Positions 8,334 to 18,306 of a DNA stretch of 64,000 nucleotides are shown piece after piece. The stretch lies in contig JAHHHA010000008.1 in the NCBI GenBank assembly GCA_019359615.1, positions 124,001-188,000 of the forward strand. Reading direction: 5' to 3'. This DNA is from Cyanosarcina radialis HA8281-LM2 (GTDB lineage: Bacteria; Cyanobacteriota; Cyanobacteriia; Cyanobacteriales; CCAP-1448). Both the position numbers and the translations under genes were made by a program. Every line of letters begins with the position of its first letter. Within the stretch, counting starts at the first letter, position 1. The notes below the pieces were generated by a model. That model did no database searches. It worked only from the letters and a program-made list of their open reading frames with translations, and was not told the DNA's origin.

Positions 8334-11300
8334 CTAAGTAAGCTGGGCGAGCATTTTTTGTACTTCTTCAGGCGATAATCGCTCTAGCTCTGTTAGCATC
8401 TCGGCAAGCAGTTTGTTATCTGCCAGTTCTATCTGTTTTTGGGCAATTATTGCGGCTAAATCGGCTATAGTATTGGCTTCAAAAAGACTCCGCAGCGATA
8501 GTTCTATCCCAAAGGTGTCGCGGATTCTAGAAACGATCTGAACGCTAAGTAAGGAATGTCCGCCTAATTCAAAGAAATTGTCATAGATACCCACTCGATC
8601 GATCTCGAGTACTTCAGTCCAAATCTCGACCAGCGAGGCTTCTAGAGGATTGCGAGCTTCTACAAAAGCCGTTTCTAGATTTAGTCTTGACCAGTCAGAT
8701 AAATGTAGAGCGCGGCGATCGATCTTGCCATTGGCGGTCAAAGGTAGAGAATCCAGCATCACAAAAGTAGACGGCACCATATATTCAGGTAGACGCTGTT
8801 TGAGGTAAGAGCGCAGTTGGGCGGAGGAGGGGGAAGAGGGCGAGGAGGGCAAGGAGGAGAGAGTTGCTTTCATGTCCCCCTTGTCTCCTTTGTCCCCTGC
8901 CAATTGAGGAACTACATAGGCTACCAATCTTTGACGATTAGCATCATCTAATTGAGCGATTGCTACTGCCGATCGAATCTGGGGATGTTGAGACAGCACT
9001 GTTTCAATTTCTCCTAGCTCGATGCGAAAACCCCGGATCTTTACTTGATGGTCGAGTCGTCCCAGATACTCAATCTCTCCGTTGGGAAGATAGCGAGCTA
9101 GATCGCCAGTTTGGTAAAGGCGCGAGTTGGAGTCGCGACTGAAAGGATTGCTAATAAACTTTTGGCTGGTCAGATGGGGTTGGTTGAGATAGCCGCGAGC
9201 TAGGCCTTCGCCGCTGATATACAATTCACCTCTAACTCCAACGGGAACTGGTTTGAGGTTCCGGTCTAAAATATAAACTTGGGTGTTGGCAATGGGATGG
9301 CCGATCGAGACTACCGCATCCTCTGGTTTGACTAAAGTAAATGTCGAGTAGGTCGTGTCTTCTGAAGGCCCGTAAAGGTTGAAGACTTGTTGGGCGTTAG
9401 TTTGCTCGTAGAGTTGCCGCACTAGTTTTTTCGGCAATGCTTCTCCGGCTAAGTTAATAGTGCGTACAGAATCGGGAATGCCTTTGGCTTCTAGCAACTC
9501 AGCTATGGCTGAAGGAACTGTATTAATTAGGGTTAATTCCCGCTCTGGAGGCAAGTTCGGTAAAGCCAGGACATTTTCTACTAGAACGACTCGACCGCCG
9601 GAACTGAGAGGAACGAACAACTCAAAGACTGACAAATCGAAGCAGATAGAAGTTGAGGCTAAAACGCTAGCTAGATCTTCGGCGGTAAAGGTGTTAGTTG
9701 CCCAATTAATAAAAGCTACTGTGCTGCGGTGTTCGATGACAACGCCTTTAGGTTGACCTGTAGAACCGGAGGTGTAGATGATGTAGGCGCAATCTGACGA
9801 TCGAACTTTACTGTTGAGGTTATCTTCGCTTTCCCGATCGATCTGCTCCCAGTCGCTATCCAAACAGACAATTTGACCCCGATATGCGGGAAGTTTGTCC
9901 TTTAGTCGCTCTTGGGTAAGTAATACTTGCACCTCGGCATCTTGCAGTAGGAACGAAGAGCGTTCTTGAGGATAGTTTGGTTCTAAAGGAACGTAAGCGC
10001 CTCCAGCTTTGAGGATTCCTAAAATTCCAATTACTAAATCGAGCGATCGCTCAGCGCAGATCCCTACCCGTACTTCTGGTTTGACCCCCAACTTTTGCAG
10101 GTAGCGGGCTAGTCGATCGGCTTTTCGATCTAATTGGCGATAAGTGAGTTGCCGATCTTCAAACACCACTGCTACAGCATCCGGCGATCGTTGCACCTGT
10201 GCTTCAAAAAGATGGTGCAGGCATAACTCAACTGGATAATCTACTTGAGTATCGTTCCATCCCACTAATATTTGATGTTGTTCTGTTGGGGTTAAAAGTG
10301 GTAAGTCTGATAGCTGTCGATCTCGATTGGCAACGATCGCTTCCAGCAGAGTTTGTAAGTGCCCCACCATCCTGGCAATAGTCTCACCATCGAATAAGTC
10401 GGTGCTGTACTCGATAAAACCATCAATCCCGTTAGGAGTTGCCGACAAATCGAGAGTCAAATCGAACTTGGCCGTGCCATTATCTACTGTTAATGGAGTC
10501 AAAGTAAGTCCTGAAAATTTCAGCGATGGCATTGGCGTATTTTGCAGGGCAAACATCACCTGAAATAATGGCGAATAACTTAGACCTCGTTCTGGCTGAA
10601 GCGTTTCCACCAATTTTCCAAAAGGCACTTGTTGGTGGTTATAAGCTGCTAAAACCCCGTCTCTTACTCGAACCAAACAGTCTCGAAACGTAGGATTTCC
10701 GCTCAAGTTAGTCCGCAGAACCAGCATATTCGCGAAGAATCCAATCGGATTCTCAGTTTCAAGACGATCGCGACCAGCAACAGGAGAACCAACTAGAATG
10801 TCTTCTTGCCCTGTATATCGGTAAAGCAAGACCTTAAATGCAGTTAATAAGGTCATAAATAAAGTGACCTCTTGTTGCTGGCTTAAAACTTTAAGATCTT
10901 GCAATAGGGATTTTGACAAATTGAGCGATCGCTTTGCTCCTCTAAAGGTTTGCTTTGCAGGTCGAGGTCTATCGGCGGGCAAATCGATGACGGGTATACT
11001 ACCACTCAAATTTTGCTTCCAGTATTCCAGTTGAGTTTCTAGGATCTCTCCTGGCATTTGTTGGCGCTGCCAAAGAGCAAAGTCTCCATACTGAATCGGT
11101 AGGGGCGAAAGTGGCGACGGTTTACCTGTAGCAAATGCTTCATAAAGTGTTGCTAATTCCTGCACTAATATCCCCAAAGACCAGCCATCGGCGATCGCGT
11201 GATGCATCGTCAGCAAGAGTATATGTTCTTCGATCGATAGACGCAGTAGTTTAACGCGAATTAGAACATCTTCAGTTAAATTAAACGGGGTTCTGGCTTC

Positions 11301-11729
11301 TTCAGCGGTCAGTTGCACGATTAAGGATTCGCGCTCTTCTATGACGCAATTCTCTAGATCGATGCTATCTACTGGTAAATTAACTTCAGAAAAAACAATC
11401 TCAACTGCTTGTCCTTCTGGGGCGATAAACTTACTTCTTAAAGTTTCATGGCGCTGAAGAATTTCATTTAAACATTTTTCGAGAACTGCAACTTCTAATC
11501 GTCCCTTAATTCGCAGTGCTATTGGAATATTGTATGCCGCATTTTGCGAATTTAATTGCTCTAAAAACCAAAGACTTTCTTGAGCAAAAGACAAAGGAGA
11601 TTTTTGCCAATTATCTCTGCGAGTAATAGCATTTTCCCTAGCGATATTGATGTCTTCTTCGGCTAACATATAAGCCAGAAGTTTCTGCTTGTCTTCGGCA
11701 GAGCGGGTTAAATTTTGTATGTCTTTCAT
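8334..11729 (-). CDS. NRPS module C-A-PCP, alanine-type specificity
   Basis: A 1131-residue single module. The condensation domain (about 45-480) has HHAIADG near 175. The adenylation domain (about 500-1000) has YTSGSTGQPKG near 653, FDLSVFELF (A4), LYGPSEDTTY (A5) and TGDLARYLPNGE (A7). Reading the pocket by eye gives D-L-F-N-N-A-L-T-Y-K, a code I associate with alanine in cyanobacterial NRPSs such as microcystin synthetase. The PCP has GGHSLLSVQ near 1056. Between A8 and A9 (bases 8818-8890) the protein contains a low-complexity stretch, GDKGDKGDMK plus SSPSSPSS, from a short DNA repeat. The start overlaps the end of the upstream gene by 4 bases, and the next NRPS begins 24 bp downstream, so the three are co-transcribed. 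No epimerase, methyltransferase or thioesterase domain is seen. Confidence 0.93.
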   Translation of the reverse strand: MKDIQNLTRSAEDKQKLLAYMLAEEDINIARENAITRRDNWQKSPLSFAQESLWFLEQLNSQNAAYNIPIALRIKGRLEVAVLEKCLNEILQRHETLRSKFIAPEGQAVEIVFSEVNLPVDSIDLENCVIEERESLIVQLTAEEARTPFNLTEDVLIRVKLLRLSIEEHILLLTMHHAIADGWSLGILVQELATLYEAFATGKPSPLSPLPIQYGDFALWQRQQMPGEILETQLEYWKQNLSGSIPVIDLPADRPRPAKQTFRGAKRSLNLSKSLLQDLKVLSQQQEVTLFMTLLTAFKVLLYRYTGQEDILVGSPVAGRDRLETENPIGFFANMLVLRTNLSGNPTFRDCLVRVRDGVLAAYNHQQVPFGKLVETLQPERGLSYSPLFQVMFALQNTPMPSLKFSGLTLTPLTVDNGTAKFDLTLDLSATPNGIDGFIEYSTDLFDGETIARMVGHLQTLLEAIVANRDRQLSDLPLLTPTEQHQILVGWNDTQVDYPVELCLHHLFEAQVQRSPDAVAVVFEDRQLTYRQLDRKADRLARYLQKLGVKPEVRVGICAERSLDLVIGILGILKAGGAYVPLEPNYPQERSSFLLQDAEVQVLLTQERLKDKLPAYRGQIVCLDSDWEQIDRESEDNLNSKVRSSDCAYIIYTSGSTGQPKGVVIEHRSTVAFINWATNTFTAEDLASVLASTSICFDLSVFELFVPLSSGGRVVLVENVLALPNLPPERELTLINTVPSAIAELLEAKGIPDSVRTINLAGEALPKKLVRQLYEQTNAQQVFNLYGPSEDTTYSTFTLVKPEDAVVSIGHPIANTQVYILDRNLKPVPVGVRGELYISGEGLARGYLNQPHLTSQKFISNPFSRDSNSRLYQTGDLARYLPNGEIEYLGRLDHQVKIRGFRIELGEIETVLSQHPQIRSAVAIAQLDDANRQRLVAYVVPQLAGDKGDKGDMKATLSSLPSSPSSPSSAQLRSYLKQRLPEYMVPSTFVMLDSLPLTANGKIDRRALHLSDWSRLNLETAFVEARNPLEASLVEIWTEVLEIDRVGIYDNFFELGGHSLLSVQIVSRIRDTFGIELSLRSLFEANTIADLAAIIAQKQIELADNKLLAEMLTELERLSPEEVQKMLAQLT

Positions 11730-14700
11730 ACGTTACCAGTTTCTAATTGCTTCTGCTGTAATTTTTCTTCGATCTCTCCTGCGGACATGGAGTTAATTTG
11801 CTGGATAATTCGAGCTATCTTTTCAACTTGTCCTGGGCGCTCTTGCTGATTAATTAGGAGTCGAGCTAGCTTTTCTATCGTCGTAGCTTCAAATAAACTG
11901 TGTACGGGTAGTTCTAAATTAAATGCCTCTCTAAGTCGCGAATTGACTTGAATGGCGAGTAGAGAATGTCCTCCTAAATTAAAGAAATTGTCTCGAACTC
12001 CAAGGCGATCGACTTGAAGAACTTCTGTCCAAATTTGAGCTAAAACTCGTTCGAGGTCGGTGCGGGGAGGAAGATAATTCTCTCTAAATTCAAATCGATC
12101 GGCCTCAAGCAATGACAAGGCGTAATAATCTAACTTGCCCGCAGGATTTCGCGGCAGGTGGGGGATACTGGCATACGCGCTGGGAACCATGTATGCTGGC
12201 AACTTTTGAGACAAATAGCTGCGGATATCAGCGATCGATAATTCCCGCTCGTGCTTTGGCCATCCACTTTGGCGATCGCTAGCAACCAAATAAGCTAATA
12301 AGAACTCATTTGCTCGATCGTTAGCTTCAGACTTGATGACTACAACTGCATCATCCACATCTGGATGGCAACTTAGAGCCTTTTCTATTTCCCCAAGTTC
12401 GATCCGAAAACCCCGAAGTTTGACTTGGTTATCCAGGCGACCGAGGAATTCAATATTGCGATCGGGCAAATAACGAGCTAGATCGCCCGTTCGATAAAGC
12501 CGCGAACCCCGTTCAGAACTAAATGGATGGGGAATAAATTTTTCGGCGGTCAAATCCAGTCTATTTAAGTATCCTCGCGCTAAACCTGCCCCGCCGATGT
12601 ATAGTTCGCCCACGACACCGAGGGGAACGGGTTGGAGATGTCGATCGAGGATATAAACTTGTTGGTTGGCAATCGGACGACCGATGGAAATTACCGGAGA
12701 ATGGCGATCGCACGCCCAGGATGTAGCATCGATCGAAACCTCGGTCGGCCCGTAGCAATTATGAAGTTGAACTTGGGGTAATTTCTCGAAGAATCGATCG
12801 CGCACTTTTGAGGGCAAAGATTCTCCCCCACAGGTGACGTAATGCAAGGAAGAGCAACGCTCGATTCCTGGCTCGTCGAGAACGTATTTCAACATGGCAG
12901 GCACAAAATCAACGTGGGTAATCCGTTGTTCGGCCACAATCTTCACTAAATAAGCTGGATCTCGATCGCCGCCAGGTCGAGCCAAAACCAAAGTAGCGCC
13001 AGCGAGTAAAGTGCCGAAAATTTCCCAGACAGAAACATCAAAGCTGAGGGAGGTTTTTTGGAAGATGCGATCGCTAGATGTCAAACCATATTGCTCTATT
13101 CCCCAAACCAATCGATTCACAATACTTTTATGGGGAACCATCACTCCTTTCGGTTGACCTGTCGATCCAGAGGTATAAATGATGTAAGCCAGATCGTCAG
13201 TCGATTTTGGATTTTGGATTCCCCCCTTATCAAGGGGGGTAGGGGGGGTGGATTTTGGATTTTCGACTTCGTTGCAGGCTTCATTCTCTGCATCCAAACA
13301 GATCGTCCGTTCTACAGGTAACTTGAGGTTAGCGATCGTCGATTGTTGGCTCAGTAATATCGAAATTCCTGCGTCTTCTACCATGAATGACAGACGCTCT
13401 GGGGGGTAATCTGGATCTAGGGGGACGTATGCCCCACCAGCTTTGAGAATGCCAAGCATTCCTACCACCATCTCTAGCGATCGCTCGACGCAAATCCCCA
13501 CCAGTCCTTCTGGTTTCACTCCTAAAGATTGCAGATAACCTGCTAGTCGATCGGCCCTGGCGTTCAACTCCCGATAGGTAAGTTGCCGATCTTCAAACAC
13601 CACGGCGATCGCTTCCGGGGTTCGTTCTACCCGTTCGGCAAATAATTCGTGGATGCACTTATCTTGGGGATAGTCCGTTTGAGTATCGTTCCACTCCAGT
13701 AACAACTGATGCCGTTCGGCAGGGGTTAACAACGGTAAAGTCGAAATATTATGCTGTGGATTGGCAACTATCCCCGCCAGCAAAGTTTGAAAATGACCTG
13801 CCATCCGGCTAATGGTAGTAGATTCAAACAGATCGGCGTTGTACTCCCAAGTTCCTGTTAGTTCTCCGTTAACTTCCGCCACCATCAGCGTCAAATCGAA
13901 TTGAGCTACCCGTTGTTCTAAGGCTAAAGATTCTACTTCCAGATCTCCCAGCAGCATTCGCGCTCCGGTTTGGCCTAACGCCAATCCTGTCAAACCCGCT
14001 GCATCGAGTAGCGGAGCTTTCTGCCAGACGAACATAGTTTGGAACAGGGGCGATCGACTCGGATCGCGCTTCGGTTGCAGCTTTTCTACCAACAGGGCGA
14101 ATGGATAATCTTGGCGCTCCAAGGCATCTAGAACCGTCTGACGCACTCGATCGAGAAACCGATCGAACGTGGGATTACCTGCCAGATTCGCTCGTAAAAC
14201 TACCGGATTGACAAAATAACCGACTAGCGAGCCAAAATCTGCCCTACTTCTACCAGCAGTGGGAGAACCCACCAAGATATCTTCTTGACCCGTGTAACGG
14301 TGGAGCAATACCTGAAAAGCCGCCAACAGAGTCATGTAGAGAGTAGCCCCGCGATCGCGGCTCAAAGCTTTGAGTTGTGTCGTCAGTTCGGCACTCAATT
14401 GGCAGGAAATAGATGCCCCCCGATAAGTTTGAACGGACGGCCTGTGGCGATCGGTAGGTAACTCTAGAACTGGTAGTTCTCCAGCGAGTTGCTGCTGCCA
14501 ATATGCCCACAGGCGATCGCCTTCAAGACTTGCCAGCATTTGAGATTGCCAGCAAGTATAGTCGGTATACTCTAGGGCTAGCGCCGGAAGAGAGGCTGAA
14601 GTCTTAGATGTTTCTGCCTGGTAGAGCTTTCCTAGTTCTGCCACCATGACTGCTAGCGACCAGAAATCGGCAATGATGTGATGGATCGCCAACAGGAGAA

Positions 14701-17212
14701 TGTATTCTTGGGACGATAACCGCCACAGATGCACCCTGATGAGCCGATCTGACTCCAGGTTGAAAGGACGGTGGGCGGCCTCAACTAAGCCCAAAGCCTC
14801 ATCGCCCCCAATAGAAGCATCTTCTAGCTGGAAGTCAACTTCGACTTGCTGGCCAACTTGCTGCACGGGTTGACCTCGATCGCTCTTAAAATTAGTTCTC
14901 AGAGCCGGATGGCGCTCTACTAATTTTTGCCAAGCCTGCTGCAAGGCAGCAACATCTACCTCCGATCGAATCCGCACCGCTCGAACAATGTTATAGGCAG
15001 CACTTTCTGGTGCTAGTTGGTGCAGGAACCACAGCGATCGCTGGTTGTAGGAGAGAGAGGGGGAAGAGGGGGAAGAGGGAGAAGAGGGAGAAGATGATGG
15101 CTGAGCTAAGAGAGCGATTACCTCGCTGACTATTCGATCGATACTTGCACCCTCAAGCAAGCTAGTTATAGGCAAAACTACATCGAGTTGGGTTTCGATG
15201 CCGTTCTTTAGCTCTACAGCCATCAGCGAATCTAAACCGAAAGCTGTCAATGGCTGCTGGGGGTGCAACTGAGTCGGTGCTAGCTTGAGGACAACAGCCG
15301 CCTGCTGTTGCAAAGCCGATATTAACCAGTGATGGCGTTCTGAAGGCGATCGCGCTAACAGGTTTTCCCTTACTCTCCTCTCCTGTCTCCCCTCTCCTTG
15401 CAGGAGAGGGGCCGGGGGTGAGGTTGAGAGGGGTTGGGGTTGAGGGCTAGCCTCTAGGATGCTACTACCGACAACACCCCAACTGCGATCGAGAAATTTG
15501 GCTCGACAAGCATGGCGTTGAATCTTACCGCTAGAGGTTTTGGGCAGGCTTCCTGGTTCGAGCAACACTACACCGTAAACTTGGAGTTCGTGGTTTTCTG
15601 CTACCGCCTGACGAATAGCCGCGATCGCTGCTTCGATATCGAGATGCCGCAAATAACGGCGCTGAATTTCTACCGCCACCGCTAACCGCTCTTCTCCTGC
15701 CACATTCCAGGAAAAGGCTGCGGCGCAGTTGGCTTGCAGTGACTGATGGCTTTGTTCTACTGTCTTTTCAATATCTTGCGGATAATGATTGCGGCCGCGA
15801 ATAATAATTAAATCCTTGAGGCGACCGGTAACGAACAGTTCGCCATCGTGAATAAAGCCCAAATCTCCGGTGCGGAAAAACGGCCCGGCTCCAGTATCTT
15901 TCAAGTAGGCTCGGAAAGTCTCCTCTGTTTCCTCTTTTCGCTTCCAGTAACCTTGGGTAACGCTCTCACCAGCGACCCAAATTTCACCTACTTCATCCGG
16001 CGCGCATTCGGTTAATGTATGGGGATGAGCGATAACCACTTGCAATTTTTCTAAGGGTTGACCGCAACCCACGAGGAGGCGATCGCTATCCTCGTCTGAC
16101 TGAGCCAGCACTATTCGATGTTGCTCTAGTGCCTCTCCCCGAACCCTTTGGATGACTGGTGCTTTGGCTCGGCAACCGCCGGAGACGATCAAAGTCGTTT
16201 CTGCCATCCCGTAGCAGGGATAAAAGGCTTCAGGACGAAAACCACAAGGGGCGAAGGTGCGAGCAAACCGCTCTAGAGTATCGGCCCGCACGGGTTCGGC
16301 TCCGTTGAAAGCTACTTGCCAACTGCTCAGATCGAGGTTCTGAAGCTGTTCGTCTGTAATTTTGTTGAGGCAAAGTTCGTAAGCGAAATTGGGACCGCCA
16401 CTAGTGGTAGCTTGGTATCGGGAAATCGCTTGCAGCCAACGAATGGGACTTTGTAAAAAAGCGACTGGTGGCATGAGAATACAGGGAATTCCCAAATACA
16501 AAGGCTGAAGCACGTTCCCAATTAAGCCCATGTCGTGGAATAGGGGCAACCAACCTACAACAACAGATCGATCGCTATGGTCAAATCCCAATTTAATTAA
16601 TCGTTCGTTATGTAACAGGTTGCCATGAGTCACCATGACTCCTTTCGGGATCGAGGTGGAACCAGAAGTGTATTGCAGAAAAGCTAAGGTGTCTTTAGTG
16701 ATTAACGGTTCTTGCCAGTTAGGGGCTAACTTGCCGATTGGGGCATCTGTCGCTAGCCAGGAGATCGTTGACAACTCAGGGTTATGGTGAAACAGACGGG
16801 CACCTTGAGCCATAATTTTGGCAGTTGTCAGGGCGATTTGGGGCTGGGCATCGGCGACAATGGCTTGCAATCTAGGCGTAGGGCGATTGAGATGGGGAGG
16901 ATAAGCTGGAACGGCAATTACTCCTGCGTACAAACACCCAAAAAATGCAGCGATAAATTCCGTTCCTGGGGGAAATAGCAGCAGCGCTCGTGCCCCTGGA
17001 TTAATTCCTAACAAATGTAATTGTTGAGCGATCGCTTGGGCTTGACGATCTAATTCTTGGTAAGTCAAGTTGGCGCTTTCTCGTTCTCCATCTGAGAGAA
17101 AAGTGTAAGCTTTGAGTTCTGGTTGCTTTAGCGCTCTCCATTTGAGGAGTTCGACCACACTGCCCCACTCCGCAATTTCTTTATCGGTGTTTTGAATCTC
17201 CATCGCTCTCAT
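11726..17212 (-). CDS. Fatty-acyl-AMP ligase / ACP / C-A-PCP hybrid NRPS (lipopeptide initiation)
   Basis: A 1828-residue initiation protein. Residues 1-600 are a fatty-acyl-AMP ligase (YTSGSTSIPKG near 184, GWLPLFHDMGLIGN, RTGDLGFI). An ACP follows with GLDSLMAVEL near 661, then a condensation domain (about 725-1150) with HHIIADFWS near 841, where Phe replaces the Gly of the usual HHxxxDG. The adenylation domain (about 1165-1690) has YTSGSTGQPKG near 1350 and TGDLARYLPD near 1574; the pocket read by eye is D-V-W-D-T-G-C-I-D-K, which I cannot assign to an amino acid. A PCP with GGHSLLAIQ ends the protein near 1750. It activates a fatty acid, loads it on the ACP and joins it to the first residue. 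Three short DNA repeats are carried in frame (13199-13275, 15055-15110, 15372-15440). Start may be at 17212 or at the next ATG, 17203. Confidence 0.94.
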   Translation of the reverse strand: MRAMEIQNTDKEIAEWGSVVELLKWRALKQPELKAYTFLSDGERESANLTYQELDRQAQAIAQQLHLLGINPGARALLLFPPGTEFIAAFFGCLYAGVIAVPAYPPHLNRPTPRLQAIVADAQPQIALTTAKIMAQGARLFHHNPELSTISWLATDAPIGKLAPNWQEPLITKDTLAFLQYTSGSTSIPKGVMVTHGNLLHNERLIKLGFDHSDRSVVVGWLPLFHDMGLIGNVLQPLYLGIPCILMPPVAFLQSPIRWLQAISRYQATTSGGPNFAYELCLNKITDEQLQNLDLSSWQVAFNGAEPVRADTLERFARTFAPCGFRPEAFYPCYGMAETTLIVSGGCRAKAPVIQRVRGEALEQHRIVLAQSDEDSDRLLVGCGQPLEKLQVVIAHPHTLTECAPDEVGEIWVAGESVTQGYWKRKEETEETFRAYLKDTGAGPFFRTGDLGFIHDGELFVTGRLKDLIIIRGRNHYPQDIEKTVEQSHQSLQANCAAAFSWNVAGEERLAVAVEIQRRYLRHLDIEAAIAAIRQAVAENHELQVYGVVLLEPGSLPKTSSGKIQRHACRAKFLDRSWGVVGSSILEASPQPQPLSTSPPAPLLQGEGRQERRVRENLLARSPSERHHWLISALQQQAAVVLKLAPTQLHPQQPLTAFGLDSLMAVELKNGIETQLDVVLPITSLLEGASIDRIVSEVIALLAQPSSSPSSPSSPSSPSLSYNQRSLWFLHQLAPESAAYNIVRAVRIRSEVDVAALQQAWQKLVERHPALRTNFKSDRGQPVQQVGQQVEVDFQLEDASIGGDEALGLVEAAHRPFNLESDRLIRVHLWRLSSQEYILLLAIHHIIADFWSLAVMVAELGKLYQAETSKTSASLPALALEYTDYTCWQSQMLASLEGDRLWAYWQQQLAGELPVLELPTDRHRPSVQTYRGASISCQLSAELTTQLKALSRDRGATLYMTLLAAFQVLLHRYTGQEDILVGSPTAGRSRADFGSLVGYFVNPVVLRANLAGNPTFDRFLDRVRQTVLDALERQDYPFALLVEKLQPKRDPSRSPLFQTMFVWQKAPLLDAAGLTGLALGQTGARMLLGDLEVESLALEQRVAQFDLTLMVAEVNGELTGTWEYNADLFESTTISRMAGHFQTLLAGIVANPQHNISTLPLLTPAERHQLLLEWNDTQTDYPQDKCIHELFAERVERTPEAIAVVFEDRQLTYRELNARADRLAGYLQSLGVKPEGLVGICVERSLEMVVGMLGILKAGGAYVPLDPDYPPERLSFMVEDAGISILLSQQSTIANLKLPVERTICLDAENEACNEVENPKSTPPTPLDKGGIQNPKSTDDLAYIIYTSGSTGQPKGVMVPHKSIVNRLVWGIEQYGLTSSDRIFQKTSLSFDVSVWEIFGTLLAGATLVLARPGGDRDPAYLVKIVAEQRITHVDFVPAMLKYVLDEPGIERCSSLHYVTCGGESLPSKVRDRFFEKLPQVQLHNCYGPTEVSIDATSWACDRHSPVISIGRPIANQQVYILDRHLQPVPLGVVGELYIGGAGLARGYLNRLDLTAEKFIPHPFSSERGSRLYRTGDLARYLPDRNIEFLGRLDNQVKLRGFRIELGEIEKALSCHPDVDDAVVVIKSEANDRANEFLLAYLVASDRQSGWPKHERELSIADIRSYLSQKLPAYMVPSAYASIPHLPRNPAGKLDYYALSLLEADRFEFRENYLPPRTDLERVLAQIWTEVLQVDRLGVRDNFFNLGGHSLLAIQVNSRLREAFNLELPVHSLFEATTIEKLARLLINQQERPGQVEKIARIIQQINSMSAGEIEEKLQQKQLETGNV
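13199..13275. repeat. GC-rich palindromic repeat inside an NRPS A domain
   Basis: Two copies of a GGATTTTGGATTT unit flank a CCCCCCTTATCAAGGGGGG palindrome plus a G-run. On the minus strand it is translated as NPKSTPPTPLDKGGIQNPKS just before core A3 (YTSGSTG) of the initiation module. The unit length keeps the frame open. It resembles intergenic repeats of cyanobacteria rather than an ordinary A-domain loop. Confidence 0.7.
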
Positions 17213-17426
17213 TACCGATCGCTCCCAATCGACTTAAGTTGGTTTGCGAAACCAAATGTTTTAGTGCAACTTTCAGCTACCTTAACTACTCGCCGTGAAT
17301 TGAGAGTTCTTGAATCGTGAAATCAGCGTGAAAAAGAGCTACAAAATGTAAATTTTCCCACCAAATTCCGTATCTACTAAGACAGAAATTGAAATAACTA
17401 AATGAACTCCTACAGACAGAAGAACC
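17213..17426. promoter_or_regulatory. Divergent promoter region between the NRPS cluster and the BTAD regulator
   Basis: This 214-bp AT-rich gap separates the minus-strand NRPS operon from the plus-strand regulator, so both promoters must lie here. I see no palindrome strong enough to propose as an operator. Confidence 0.5.
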
Positions 17427-18233
17427 GTGAACATCCTGAAGCTAAAACTCCTAGGAACCTTCCAGTTGACTATTAATGAGGAGCCAATTAGAAACTTTGG
17501 TTACGAAAAAATAAAAGGTTTGCTAGCATATCTAGCTGCGGAGGCTTATAGTTCTCACAATCGCGAGGAAATAGCCACCATGTTTTGGCCGACTCTATCG
17601 AGTAAGGCGGCTCGGGTTAACTTGCGCCGAGCGTTATCTAATCTGCGAATTCTCTTGAAAGAGACAAAAGAAAGAAGTCGGTTTTTATTGAGCGATCGCC
17701 AAAGTATAGGATTTAATTTCTCTAAACCTCACGACATCGACCTATCCAATTTCCAAGAACTTGTTAGGGTTGGGAACAACAAGCAGTTTAGACTAGAAGA
17801 AATTTGTCTTCACACCGTTGCCAATTTAGAAAAAGCTGTCGATCTCTACAGTGGTGTTTTTTTGAGCCAAGTTAGAATTGATGACAGCGAACTATTCGAT
17901 AACTGGCTGAGAGTGAAACGCCAACAATTGCATCAGCAAGCAGTTGATGCCTGTACGATGCTGTTGACTTACTACGAACAGCATTATTCTTTGCCAGATA
18001 TGCATCGATATGCTCAAAAGCTCTTAGAGCTAGAACCTTGGAACGAAACAGCCCATGAGTCTTTGATGAAATTGTTCGCTACTAATCGAAAACGCTCTGC
18101 TGCTTTACTACAGTACCAGCGCTATCAACAAGTTTTACATGAAGAGTTAGGAGCCAAGCCAGAACGAAGGATGGTAAAACTATACGAAAAAATTATTCAG
18201 GGGGAATTTCCCCCTCCTCAACCCTCCCTGTAA
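17427..18233 (+). CDS. SARP/BTAD-family transcriptional activator
   Basis: A 268-residue regulator starting at GTG 17427. Residues 1-95 form an OmpR-like winged helix typical of SARP proteins (LKLLGTFQLTIN; NLRRALSNLRILL), and about 100-260 form the bacterial transcriptional activation domain with TPR-like helices (NWLRVKRQQLHQQAVDA; YQRYQQVLHEELGAKPE). Such proteins often activate antibiotic or other secondary-metabolite operons. It has no ATPase domain, unlike large SARPs. It is divergent from the NRPS operon with 214 bp between them and is the best candidate regulator of that operon, though this is inferred from position only. Confidence 0.85.
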   Translation: MNILKLKLLGTFQLTINEEPIRNFGYEKIKGLLAYLAAEAYSSHNREEIATMFWPTLSSKAARVNLRRALSNLRILLKETKERSRFLLSDRQSIGFNFSKPHDIDLSNFQELVRVGNNKQFRLEEICLHTVANLEKAVDLYSGVFLSQVRIDDSELFDNWLRVKRQQLHQQAVDACTMLLTYYEQHYSLPDMHRYAQKLLELEPWNETAHESLMKLFATNRKRSAALLQYQRYQQVLHEELGAKPERRMVKLYEKIIQGEFPPPQPSL

Positions 18234-18280
18234 GCTGCTAGCTCGGATCGTTTTGCTTTTTTGTGGCTACACATCCTGGG

Positions 18281-18306
18281 TAGGGGCGCAATGCTTTGCG
18301 CCCCTA
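18281..18306. repeat. Hairpin repeat TAGGGGCGCAA-TGCT-TTGCGCCCCTA
   Basis: Perfect 11-bp stem with a 4-base loop lying between two convergent genes. A near-identical hairpin is at 23259-23286, so it is a dispersed repeat that could also slow or end transcription from both sides. Confidence 0.75.
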
